DNA from: Natronomicrosphaera sp040876735
Lineage (GTDB): Bacteria > Planctomycetota > Phycisphaerae > Phycisphaerales > Phycisphaeraceae
DNA: 64,000 bases
NCBI GenBank assembly: GCA_040876735.1
Contig: JBBDPC010000127.1
Span: 9,789-73,788, forward strand
Direction of reading: 5' to 3'
Below the pieces are notes generated by a model that was given only the letters and a program-made list of their open reading frames with translations, ran no database searches and had not been told where the DNA came from. Made by a program: the position numbers and the translations under genes. Shown here one piece after another: positions 45,834 to 53,297 of this stretch. Position 1 is the stretch's first letter, and the number at the start of each line of letters is the position of its first letter.

Positions 45834-45858
45834 AAAAAAACCCCACCGATCGGCAGGG
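45834..45858 (-). terminator. Attenuator terminator before ileS
   Basis: On the minus strand, CCCTGCCGATCGGTGGGG forms a seven-pair stem (two wobble pairs) and is followed by seven T (45840-45834). It lies between the leader peptide and ileS, so it would cut ileS transcripts short when isoleucyl-tRNA is plentiful. Confidence 0.8.
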
Positions 45859-45892
45859 CCCGTCTGCGTATGCGGAGTCGCCCCATCGACCG
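45847..45892 (-). promoter_or_regulatory. Antiterminator of the ileS attenuator
   Basis: CGGTCGATGGGGC (45892 to 45880), just after the leader stop codon, can pair with GCCCTGCCGATCG (45859 to 45847), which is the 5' arm of the terminator, in 12 of 13 positions counting wobble pairs. The two structures exclude each other. A ribosome at the leader stop codon would cover the first arm; one stalled at the isoleucine codons would not. Confidence 0.75.
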
Positions 45893-45894
45893 GC

Positions 45895-45951
45895 CTAGAG
45901 ACGGTCCATCATAATGATGACGATCCGAATGTGCGTCGGGCGGGTCGGCAT
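45895..45951 (-). CDS. ileS leader peptide (isoleucine-rich, attenuation)
   Basis: An 18-residue frame encodes MPTRPTHIRIVIIMMDRL. Four of six consecutive codons (residues 8-13) are isoleucine and one is valine. It stops immediately before an antiterminator/terminator pair and the ileS gene. The ATG lies seven bases after a TATACT box, so the leader mRNA is probably leaderless. This is the layout of amino-acid-biosynthesis and synthetase attenuators such as ilv, leu and pheST: stalling at isoleucine codons during shortage of charged tRNA-Ile would favour ileS expression. It is too short for ordinary gene finders. Confidence 0.8.
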   Translation of the reverse strand: MPTRPTHIRIVIIMMDRL

Positions 45952-45957
45952 GATTCC

Positions 45958-45985
45958 AGTATAGGGGGACCGCCCGCACCGGCAA
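45958..45985 (-). promoter_or_regulatory. Promoter of the ileS leader
   Basis: TTGCCG (45985 to 45980), 16-base spacer, TATACT (45963 to 45958). The expected start site falls on or next to the leader ATG at 45951. Confidence 0.65.
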
Positions 45986-46020
45986 AGCCGGCAGGCAGTC
46001 GTTGTGCACTTTGCCGGCCA
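45980..46020 (-). other. Stem-loop downstream of the kamA-like gene
   Basis: On plus, CCGGCAAAG (45979-45987) pairs with CTTTGCCGG (46010-46018) around a 22-base loop. It may end the upstream operon and overlaps the -35 box of the ileS leader promoter. The GCAAAGTGCACAAC motif shared with two other promoters lies in its arm and loop. Confidence 0.45.
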
Positions 46021-46067
46021 CAGCCCGGCCGACGGCCGCTCGCTTTCAAATCGAGCCGACATGGGGT

Positions 46068-47198
46068 TCAGGTCACAAAGCGTGTGCCGCTGTAGAGCAA
46101 CGCCTCCACCGGGGTGGGGTGATCCATGTCGGCGGGGATGTCGTGGTAGGTCACCTGCTGGCAATCGCGTTCGAAGGTGTACTGATCGGCGACCGGGTCA
46201 TGGGCAATGACATGCTCACGGCGCACCTTGCCCACCGGGCTGTCCATACAGACGCGGAAGTTGCTGACCCAGCCTTCGCCGCGGAGGAACACTTCGTCGG
46301 CGAGATCGAACACGCGCTGGAGGCGCAGCCGGTAGGTCGCGCCGTAGCGGATCGGGTCGGCGATGAACATGGTGAGCATCTGCACACCGAGGTCGACGCA
46401 GCGGTAGGCCAGTTCCAGTAGCACGTCGGCATGATCGTTGATCCCGCGCAGCAGGGGGAACTGGTTGTAGAGCAGCACGCCCCGCCGGCGGGCCTCGGCC
46501 AGCCGTTCGCCCACCTCCGCCCCAAGCTCGTAGGGATGCACGGCATGAATGACGAGCTTGACGCGATGCCGGGCGAGTACGTCGATCATGCGCTCATTGA
46601 GCAAGGCGGGGGCGAACAGCGGCGCTTTGCTGTGGAACCGGCACCACTTCACGCTCGGCACGGCGAGGATGCGCGACAAGGCGTTGTCCAGCGCGTCGGC
46701 TTTGCAGGCCAGCGGGTCACCACCGGAGAAGATGACCTCGCGCACGCCCGGGTTCTGTTCGAGATAGCGCACGACGCTGTCGAGGACGGGATCGGTAAGA
46801 TTGCGGTGCCGGTTTTTTGCTGCCGGGTCCGTACCGGTGATGTCGGGCCGGAAGCAGTACTGGCAGTGGCCGACGCAGGTGTCGGTGGGGAAGTAGAGCA
46901 GCTTGGCGGGGTAGCGGTGGACGATGACGCGATCGAGGCCGTCGGGCATGTGGCCGAAGTCTTCGACGAAGTTGGTCACCTCGCCGGGGGCAAAGGTGTG
47001 GAAGCGGTCGGCCTTGGGATAGACGACCGAGTGCAGCGGGCCGCCGGTACGGCCGAGGGTGGCGATCTCCTCCTCCACGAGTTGCCGGTAGTGGCGGGGC
47101 ACCTTCACGGGCAGCAGCGGTACGCCCTGCTCGCGCAGTTGGTTAAGCTGGACGACGGCAGGCTCGTGAGCGGGCGAGGCGGGCTTGGTGCGGCACAT
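46068..47198 (-). CDS. KamA-family radical SAM aminomutase-like protein
   Basis: The 376-residue protein has the radical-SAM cluster motif CVGHCQYCFRPD at about residue 110, VIFSGGDPL, and the KamA-type fold up to PADMDHPTPVEALLYSGTRF. The family includes lysine 2,3-aminomutase, glutamate 2,3-aminomutase and EpmB, which modifies EF-P. The FRPD sequence after the cluster differs from classical KamA (TRRR) and EpmB (FRRH), so the substrate is uncertain. It starts one base after the stop of a ureohydrolase gene, which suggests translational coupling and a joint role in arginine/lysine-type metabolism. No acetyltransferase (ablB) or epmA gene is near. Confidence 0.82.
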   Translation of the reverse strand: MCRTKPASPAHEPAVVQLNQLREQGVPLLPVKVPRHYRQLVEEEIATLGRTGGPLHSVVYPKADRFHTFAPGEVTNFVEDFGHMPDGLDRVIVHRYPAKLLYFPTDTCVGHCQYCFRPDITGTDPAAKNRHRNLTDPVLDSVVRYLEQNPGVREVIFSGGDPLACKADALDNALSRILAVPSVKWCRFHSKAPLFAPALLNERMIDVLARHRVKLVIHAVHPYELGAEVGERLAEARRRGVLLYNQFPLLRGINDHADVLLELAYRCVDLGVQMLTMFIADPIRYGATYRLRLQRVFDLADEVFLRGEGWVSNFRVCMDSPVGKVRREHVIAHDPVADQYTFERDCQQVTYHDIPADMDHPTPVEALLYSGTRFVT

Positions 47199-47199
47199 A

Positions 47200-48144
47200 T
47201 CAGGCGATCTCCGAGTGGCTGGCGGTGGAAGGTCGGGGCGGCGTAGCGCGGGTGGCGGCGAGGCCGTCCGCCATGAGGGCGAGCAACTGGCTGGCCAGCG
47301 CGGCCGTCCGGCCGGTGGGGTCGAGCGTGGGCACGACTTCGACGAGGTCGGCCGCGACGATGTTCAGCGAACCATCGAACAACTCGCGCACCAGGCGCAG
47401 CGCTTCGCGCGAACTGAACCCGCCGCACATGTGCTCGCCCGTGCCCGGCGCGAAGGCGGGGTCGAGGCTGTCGATGTCGAAGGTGACGTAGGTGGGCTGC
47501 CGCGGCGCGGCGCGCAGTTCGGCCAGCAGAGGGTCGAAGCCGTGGCGGTCGATGGCGTGCATGGGATGAATGCGCACGTCATGCTCGCGCAGGAACAACG
47601 CGCCGCTTTCATGCCACTGGAAGTCGCGGATGCCGATCTGGACCACACCTGGCCCGGTGAGTCGACCATCCGCGATGAGGTTGCGCACGAAGGTACCGTG
47701 GTTGTACCGGCAGCGCCAGTGGCGGGGATCGGTGGCGTCGTGGTGGGCGTCGATCTGCACGAGGCGCAAGTCGGCATGGGCGTGCGCCGCCGCGGTCACC
47801 GCCGGGTAGGTGAGGCTGTGATCGCCGCCGACGAGCAACGGCGTCGCTCCGCCGGCCAGGCACGCCGCCACCGCCTGCCGCACCGGCTCGAAGCTGCTCG
47901 TGACATCGAAGCGGTTCACCGCAACATCGCCGAGGTCGACGCAGCACTCGCCCCAGTCGATGACGTCGCCGGTGCTGACGCGGTACCGCCCGACATGATG
48001 CGAAGCGCGACGCAAGGCGGCAGGTGCGTCGGCCGACCCACCGCGCTCGGTGGACAGCGCATCAAACGGCACACCGACGAACGCCACCTTCCCAGGCAAC
48101 GGCGCGTCGACGGCGGGAGCGTTGAAAAAAGTTGCGTCAGTCAT
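47200..48144 (-). CDS. Ureohydrolase-family enzyme (agmatinase/arginase-like)
   Basis: The 314-residue protein has the binuclear manganese motifs of the family: GGDHSLTYP, QIDAHHDATD and FDIDSLDPAFAPG. Overall it is closest to agmatinase (SpeB), which makes putrescine and urea from agmatine, but arginase, guanidinobutyrase or formiminoglutamase cannot be excluded. ATG 48144 is preferred to a TTG two codons upstream. It is packed against the KamA-like gene and 27 bases after the epimerase gene, so the three form an operon divergent from arsR. Confidence 0.88.
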   Translation of the reverse strand: MTDATFFNAPAVDAPLPGKVAFVGVPFDALSTERGGSADAPAALRRASHHVGRYRVSTGDVIDWGECCVDLGDVAVNRFDVTSSFEPVRQAVAACLAGGATPLLVGGDHSLTYPAVTAAAHAHADLRLVQIDAHHDATDPRHWRCRYNHGTFVRNLIADGRLTGPGVVQIGIRDFQWHESGALFLREHDVRIHPMHAIDRHGFDPLLAELRAAPRQPTYVTFDIDSLDPAFAPGTGEHMCGGFSSREALRLVRELFDGSLNIVAADLVEVVPTLDPTGRTAALASQLLALMADGLAATRATPPRPSTASHSEIA

Positions 48145-48171
48145 GGGCAAAAGTGATGCTTTCGAAGGAAG

Positions 48172-49044
48172 TCAGACCACCCGGTCAGCCAACTGCGAAT
48201 GGCGCGGCCGCCAGTCGAAGCGCTCGCGGATGGGCGTCAGGTCCACCAGGGCGTCCAGCGATTCGGCCGGCTTGCGCAGGGGCACATCCGGATAAAACTG
48301 CTCGCACAGCCGCGCGGCCGGCCACCCCAGCCGATTCTGCTCCGACGCGGGCAGCCATTGGTGATAGCCCGGCATCGGCTGCTCGACCACCGCCTGAATG
48401 AAATCGGCCGCATCCTGCAGCGCCAGCACGCTGAAGCCCACATCGAGCATCGACCCCGCCGCCGGCCCGTCCGCCGGCCGATACGTGCGGTAAAACGCCA
48501 TCCGTTTCTCATCCGCCAGTTGCGGCCAGCGGACGCTCGTGCAGGTCATGCCCGGGTTGCGACTGGCGTGGTATCGCAGCAGCGCCTCGCCCGCTTCCTT
48601 GCTTGCCGCATACGCGTTGCCCGGACACGGCGGTTCCTGGCCGTCCAACGGCAGATAAGGCAGGCAACTGGCCCGTTGCGCGGCCGGGGCGTACCGGTCG
48701 CCCGCGAAAATCTGCACGGAACTTGCGTAGAGCAGGTGCGCGACCCCCGCGTCGCTGGCGGCCTGGAAGACGTTGGCGTTCATCGTCACGTTGTCGATGT
48801 AGGTCTGCTGCGGCGACGACGCGCCGGCCTCGCTGGTGTGGCTGGCCAGGTGGACCACGGCGTCGCAGCCGGCCACCAACGGGTCAACCGCGCCGGGCTG
48901 GCGCAGGTCGATCGGGCGCTGCGGCGCATCAGCCCCCATACACGGCTCACGGTCGACCGGCACGACGGCATGGCCCGCATCAAGCAAATGCCGACACGTC
49001 ACCGAGCCAAGCGTCCCCGCGGCCCCGGTCACCATGATCCGCAT
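48172..49044 (-). CDS. NAD-dependent epimerase/dehydratase-family protein
   Basis: The 290-residue protein begins MRIMVTGAAGTLGSVTCRHL, a Rossmann fold with the GxxGxxG motif of extended short-chain dehydrogenases. The catalytic Tyr and Lys are in NAYAASKEAGE. It resembles the UDP/GDP-sugar epimerases and related NAD enzymes; the substrate is unknown. It is the first gene of the operon with the ureohydrolase and KamA-like genes and is divergent from the arsR gene. Confidence 0.88.
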   Translation of the reverse strand: MRIMVTGAAGTLGSVTCRHLLDAGHAVVPVDREPCMGADAPQRPIDLRQPGAVDPLVAGCDAVVHLASHTSEAGASSPQQTYIDNVTMNANVFQAASDAGVAHLLYASSVQIFAGDRYAPAAQRASCLPYLPLDGQEPPCPGNAYAASKEAGEALLRYHASRNPGMTCTSVRWPQLADEKRMAFYRTYRPADGPAAGSMLDVGFSVLALQDAADFIQAVVEQPMPGYHQWLPASEQNRLGWPAARLCEQFYPDVPLRKPAESLDALVDLTPIRERFDWRPRHSQLADRVV

Positions 49045-49128
49045 TCGGTATCCTTCCCCATGCCCGCCGCCTGGCAACGGCCGGCAGCGCTGAAACGTGA
49101 CTCAAGCCAGATGCCCCACCGCGATTAT

Positions 49129-49138
49129 CATGATATAT
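49129..49138. promoter_or_regulatory. Palindrome between epimerase and arsR genes
   Basis: The perfect 10-bp palindrome TATCATGATA lies in the divergent gap, 13-22 bases before the arsR start, and overlaps AT-rich -10-like sequences for both strands (TATATT for arsR). It is a good candidate operator for the ArsR protein. Confidence 0.45.
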
Positions 49139-49150
49139 TGACATACGTCG

Positions 49151-49465
49151 ATGAATGATGCAACCCCCCCCAACCTCACGCGCGAGCAGCTCGCCGGCCG
49201 GCTCAAGTCGATCGCCGATCCGGTCCGCCTCGCGATCCTCCACCGCCTGCCGCCCAACGCCGACCACTGCGAGCAGCTTTACAACGTCTCGGAATTGGCG
49301 GAAGAGATCGGCGTCTCCCAGCCGACGATCTCGCACCACCTGCGCCACCTGCGCCAGGCCGGGCTGGTCCATAGCCGCAAGATGTGCCGTGACGTCTACT
49401 ACTGGGTCAACCACGCGGCGGTGACCGAATTGCTCAACGAGTTTTCCGCCACACTGCGCCCGTAG
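49151..49465 (+). CDS. ArsR-family transcriptional regulator
   Basis: The 104-residue protein is a single winged helix-turn-helix: SIADPVRLAILHRL and VSELAEEIGVSQPTISHHLR, followed by a wing (VHSRKMCRDVYYWVNHAAV). No CxC metal site typical of arsenic sensors is visible; a few Cys and His residues (DHCEQL, KMCRD) might still bind a metal. It lies divergently from the epimerase-ureohydrolase-KamA operon, so it most likely controls that operon and itself. Length is usual for the family. Confidence 0.92.
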   Translation: MNDATPPNLTREQLAGRLKSIADPVRLAILHRLPPNADHCEQLYNVSELAEEIGVSQPTISHHLRHLRQAGLVHSRKMCRDVYYWVNHAAVTELLNEFSATLRP

Positions 49466-49529
49466 CAGCGCTTCAGGCCGCGCCTCGGGCAGGAACCGGC
49501 GCAGTCGGAGCCCGGCATCCAGCGAACGA

Positions 49530-51008
49530 TCAATGTCCCGTTTGCCGCACGCCGCCATAGGTGGTGTCGTCCCGCGGCGTCAGCTTGACCGCATCCACGT
49601 CCGTCACCTGGAAGAACGATCGGAGGGACGCCCCTTCGCCCGGCACGCGTACCCAATCGATGCGGCTGATCTCGAACACGGCGGGGGCACTTCTTTGCCG
49701 CCATGAAGGCAACAGCCCGACGGCGATCACCTGACTCGGGTTGATCGGCCGTTGCCGCTGCATCGCGCCCGCCATGTCGCCGGCACCGTAAACACAGACG
49801 AAGTCCGCCAACGGAACAATCACCCGCGTTTGCTCGCCATTGGCCAGGGCCCGGCGCGCATGATAGAAGGCATGGGACACGTCGCGCGTCGCCTCCTGGG
49901 TCAAGTAGTAGTCGAAGCTCGACTCGGGCTGATCGCGCCACGCCTCGGGTGGGGCAAACTGTTCCCAGGCGAACGCATCGTCACCCGCTTGCGGCGCGGT
50001 GTACGCAATCAGGTCGACCGACAGTTCATCCAAGTCCGCCGGATGGGTCGCGCGTAGATCGATCGCAATGGCGTTCGCTTCCGCTGCGCCCGCGACCTTG
50101 ATGCCGGTGAACGCCACCTCCTCCTGACCGCGATGCTCGATATGCAGCGCGCCGCCCCGGCCGTCGTCCGGCACATGGTGCGACAGCTTCGGCGGCGTCC
50201 ACGTGGGGCGGGCCAATTGCGGTTCGCCGGAGAAGTCAACCCCCTTGTGAGTGGCGGTGAACACCCCGCCCATGGCATCAGACAACGCGAAGTCGGCGAT
50301 CGACGCGATCACCTGCACCGCATCGGCGTCGAACGTCGGGTAGGGCTGACCACGGCCGGTGTGCAGCAGTTCCACGCGATCGATCAGCACCGTGCCCACC
50401 GAGCCACGGTGCGCGTGCAGGTACAACGGCTCCTGAATCCACCGGGTGTAGTAGATGACGGGCGACTCGCGCCCGAACCCCGCCCGGCGGAAGTTGCGCA
50501 TCAGCCCGTCGTGCAGTGACAGTTCCACCGTCTGCCACCGCCCTGCCGCATCCGCGGTCAGCGTCACCGGCTGGGTCTGGACGTCGCTGTGGCCAAAGTA
50601 GATCGTCGGCCCACCGCACGAAAGGATGACCCTCCCTTCCGTCACCAGGTACCGCAGACGCACCGCATCGGCGGTTGGCGGCAGCAGCGTGGGGCCGACC
50701 GGCATGACACGGTAGCTTTCCCGCTGGCCCCATGGCATCTGATCGGTCACCGTCAGCTTCAGCGCCCGGCCTTCGCCAGCCTCAACAACTTGCGTGATGC
50801 CATAGGAAGCGGCCTGTTCCTTCTGCTCGTCCGTCCAGTTCCACTGCACCACGGCCGGCCGCGCATCACCGGGTTGCTCACGCTGATAATCGCGCAGCAC
50901 GGTCGCCACCGACGTGGAATCGCCCGCCTCGCCCCCCCATGCCACGGAGGCAAACAGAACCATTCCCACGACACCAGCAGCCCGCGCCCAGGTCACACCT
51001 TGCGACAT
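49530..51008 (-). CDS. Secreted protein of unknown function with beta-sandwich-like regions
   Basis: The 492-residue protein starts MSQGVTWARAAGVVGMVLFA with a signal peptide ending near AWGGEAG. The start has the ribosome site GGAGAC, so an in-frame extension upstream is rejected. The body is rich in beta-strand patterns (RYLVTEGRVILSCGGPTIYF, WQTVELSLHDGL) like carbohydrate-binding or CIA30-type modules. No catalytic motif is recognised. Its place beside the polysaccharide-degrading region suggests a surface carbohydrate-binding role, which is inference. Confidence 0.7.
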   Translation of the reverse strand: MSQGVTWARAAGVVGMVLFASVAWGGEAGDSTSVATVLRDYQREQPGDARPAVVQWNWTDEQKEQAASYGITQVVEAGEGRALKLTVTDQMPWGQRESYRVMPVGPTLLPPTADAVRLRYLVTEGRVILSCGGPTIYFGHSDVQTQPVTLTADAAGRWQTVELSLHDGLMRNFRRAGFGRESPVIYYTRWIQEPLYLHAHRGSVGTVLIDRVELLHTGRGQPYPTFDADAVQVIASIADFALSDAMGGVFTATHKGVDFSGEPQLARPTWTPPKLSHHVPDDGRGGALHIEHRGQEEVAFTGIKVAGAAEANAIAIDLRATHPADLDELSVDLIAYTAPQAGDDAFAWEQFAPPEAWRDQPESSFDYYLTQEATRDVSHAFYHARRALANGEQTRVIVPLADFVCVYGAGDMAGAMQRQRPINPSQVIAVGLLPSWRQRSAPAVFEISRIDWVRVPGEGASLRSFFQVTDVDAVKLTPRDDTTYGGVRQTGH

Positions 51009-51443
51009 CGCCGTGTCTCCATGCGTCGACAACGCATGCCGCATACACCGGGCGCCAGTCTGACCTGTTCCGGTATGCACCGCGTCCGGAAGTCTTATCA
51101 TCCGGCCTCTCCCTGTTTTCCAATCGCCCTCGCCGAGCAACGCAGGCCTGCCAATTGGCATCGTATAGATCTGATGGACCGAATATAACATAGCCAGAGT
51201 GGACCATCGCCTATCCCCCGAACGCTGTCTCACCATCGACACCAGCGATGCGCCGGTTTGACCTCGTCCATGGCCGCCTGCCTCCGCCGGTGCAGCGGGT
51301 TTTCCAGTGGTTGACGCAGGATGACCATGCCGGATATGCTTAATCTGTGATTAACGCTTTTTGTCGGCCTGGCCACTTCCCGTGCAACCGCCCTTGCCTT
51401 TCTGCCGCTGGCCATGGTGGCTCGGGAATGGAGGATGTTGCTG
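51009..51443. other. Divergent intergenic region with promoter and operator
   Basis: This 435-base gap separates the secreted protein gene (minus) from the amidohydrolase gene (plus). It contains an AT-rich patch at about 51160-51192 that may hold the minus-strand promoter, and the promoter/dyad at 51311-51354 for the plus strand. No gene is seen in it. Confidence 0.6.
51311..51354 (+). promoter_or_regulatory. Promoter with operator-like dyad before the amidohydrolase gene
   Basis: TTGACG (51311-51316) and TATGCT (51335-51340) are 18 bases apart. The perfect dyad TTAATCTGTGATTAA (51340-51354) starts at the -10 box and covers the likely start site near 51347, a position where a repressor would block transcription. 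Confidence 0.5.
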
Positions 51444-52583
51444 ATGAGCATGCATGCCCCCTCGGAATCTGAACCGGCCGGCGCGGTACGGTCGGCGTCC
51501 TGCTTCACACTGGTCGACACCGACATCCACCACTGCCTCGCCGGCACCTCCGATCTGTTGCCGTATCTTTCAAAGTACGACCAGGTCCGGCTCAAACAGT
51601 TCGGCACGGGCGGGACAGGCGACCCCTACGCCTACAACGGGGGGATCCACGGCCGACGGGCCGACGTCGTCAACGAGGGCAAGTGGGTCGAGCCCGGCAG
51701 CAACATCAGCAAGGTCGTGCACGAACACCTGGATCCCGGCGGGTTCGACATCGGCATCCTCACGGGGCAGTCGGTCTACGGGGCCAGCGCGATTGCGGAT
51801 ATCAGCTATGCCGCATCGTTATGCCGGGCTTTCAACGATTGGACCATCGAGCACTGGCTGCCGGCCGATCGCCGCTTCCGTTTCTGCATGGCGATCGGCA
51901 CACAGGACCCGGTCGCCGCCGCCCGGGAGATCGACCGCATCGGCGACCATCCGCAGATCTGCGGCGTCCTGATGCCCGGCGGCGCGCCCCGGCCGTTTGG
52001 CCAACGCTTCTACAATCCGATCTTTGAAGCGTGTTGCCAACATCATCTCACCCCCGCCATTCACTTTTTCAGCGAAGGCGGCGGCATCAATCCGGCCCCG
52101 ACACCCGCGGGCTATCCCGGCTCCTACGCCGAAAGCCGAGCCTCACGTTTCACCATCTATCTCGCCCATCTGGCGAGTCTGATCTATGAAGGAACCTTTG
52201 AAACCTTCCCCGACCTGAAGGTCGCCATGCTCGAGTGCGGCTTCGCCTGGGTGCCATCAGCACTTTGGCGAATGGATAGCGACTGGAAAGGCCTGCGACA
52301 GCAGACGCCCTGGGTCAAACGGCTGCCCAGCGAATACGTGATCGAACATGTTCGCTTCAATTCGCAGCCGGTCGACGAGCCCCCGAGGCGGCGGGACGTG
52401 GAGCAACTGGTCACCTGGATGCATGGCGATCAGACGCTGATGTTCGGGAGTGACTTCCCACACTGGGACTACGATGACCCGGCACGTACACTGACCGAAT
52501 TGCCCGCCCCCCTGCGGCAACGTGTGATGGCTGACAATGCCGCCGAGGTGTTCCGCCTGCAACCACTGGAGGCGTTGGCATGA
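51444..52583 (+). CDS. Amidohydrolase-2-type metal-dependent hydrolase
   Basis: The 379-residue TIM-barrel protein begins MSMHAPSESEPAG; its ribosome site GGAGG lies nine bases before ATG 51444. Metal-binding motifs are LVDTDIHHC near the N-terminus, LTPAIHFFSEGG in the middle and MFGSDFPHWDYDDP near the C-terminus. Members of this family (related to ACMSD and gamma-resorcylate decarboxylase) decarboxylate or hydrolyse cyclic and aromatic acids. Its stop overlaps the start of a Rieske protein gene by four bases, so the two are translated together, probably as parts of one catabolic step. Confidence 0.86.
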   Translation: MSMHAPSESEPAGAVRSASCFTLVDTDIHHCLAGTSDLLPYLSKYDQVRLKQFGTGGTGDPYAYNGGIHGRRADVVNEGKWVEPGSNISKVVHEHLDPGGFDIGILTGQSVYGASAIADISYAASLCRAFNDWTIEHWLPADRRFRFCMAIGTQDPVAAAREIDRIGDHPQICGVLMPGGAPRPFGQRFYNPIFEACCQHHLTPAIHFFSEGGGINPAPTPAGYPGSYAESRASRFTIYLAHLASLIYEGTFETFPDLKVAMLECGFAWVPSALWRMDSDWKGLRQQTPWVKRLPSEYVIEHVRFNSQPVDEPPRRRDVEQLVTWMHGDQTLMFGSDFPHWDYDDPARTLTELPAPLRQRVMADNAAEVFRLQPLEALA

Positions 52584-53047
52584 GCAGCCTGCCTGTTTGT
52601 CCTGTTCATGATTTGCCGCCAGGCCACCGACGGCTCGTGACGGCCCCGGGCAATATCAGTATCGGCGTGTTTAATGTTAACGGCCGATTCTATGCACTGC
52701 GCAATATCTGCCCGCATCGTAAGGCGCCACTCTGCCGCGGCCAGGTCACCGGGCGGGTGACCAGCAGCGGTCCCGGCGATGCACAAATGCACGGATCGGA
52801 TCAGATCCTGCGATGCCCCTGGCATGGCTGGGAGTTCGACATCACGACAGGCGAGTCCGTCTTCAATCCGCACAAGGTCCGCGTGAAGACTTACCCCGTC
52901 ACTGTGGAGACTGCCGCCGAATGCACATCCGAGGGAGAGACGGGATACATACCGCTGGAGGATGAACCTGCAATCGAAACGTATCCCGTTACGGTCGAAG
53001 ATGGCACTGTAACCGTGTTGCTCAGCGAGCGTTCAAGGAGCACGTGA
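52580..53047 (+). CDS. Rieske [2Fe-2S] ferredoxin-like protein
   Basis: The 155-residue protein holds both halves of the Rieske cluster site, CPHRKAPLC and CPWHGWEFD. The rest is a Rieske-type beta fold. Such small ferredoxins feed electrons to oxygenases or serve redox partners. Here it is translationally coupled to the amidohydrolase (ATGA overlap). No oxygenase catalytic subunit is adjacent. The insertion between the two cysteine-histidine motifs (TGRVTSSGPGDAQMHGSDQI) is longer than average. Confidence 0.9.
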   Translation: MSSLPVCPVHDLPPGHRRLVTAPGNISIGVFNVNGRFYALRNICPHRKAPLCRGQVTGRVTSSGPGDAQMHGSDQILRCPWHGWEFDITTGESVFNPHKVRVKTYPVTVETAAECTSEGETGYIPLEDEPAIETYPVTVEDGTVTVLLSERSRST

Positions 53048-53120
53048 TTCGCGCCTTGATTTTTCATCCCCTTAGCGGGGACAAGAGTGCAACACATGAA
53101 CCGTTGGCGCGGATGACAAA

Positions 53121-53223
53121 TACTGAGCCTTGAACCGTTCGCTTTTAGCCTTCAGCCAGAATGTCCCGTCCGTTCGGCCTGTCGCTGGCTAATGGCTTAA
53201 AGCGAACGGCTCAAGGCTCAATA
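53121..53223 (+). repeat. Word-iterated hairpin H (AGCC/GGCT words)
   Basis: The left arm at 53121-53157 begins TACTGAGCCTTGAACCGTTC. The right arm at 53187-53223 ends CGGCTCAAGGCTCAATA. The arms are 37 bases each, match with only a few mismatches, and flank a 29-base loop. AGCC-type words repeat within each arm. The hairpin lies 74 bases after the Rieske gene and 75 bases before the GH9 gene. Confidence 0.92.
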
Positions 53224-53297
53224 GATGGCCGAAGCAGGGCCAGGACGTTCGTTGCGGAATTGTGGTGTACATATTGAACATGTTCTGGAGATTGTTC

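Noticed and set aside
45834..45985. T-box riboswitch before ileS
   Set aside because: No T-box sequence (AGGGTGGNACCGCG type) or specifier stem was seen; the leader peptide with isoleucine codons explains the terminator better.
53262..53297. GTG start for the first GH9 gene
   Set aside because: The signal peptide begins at ATG 53298, which has its own ribosome site.
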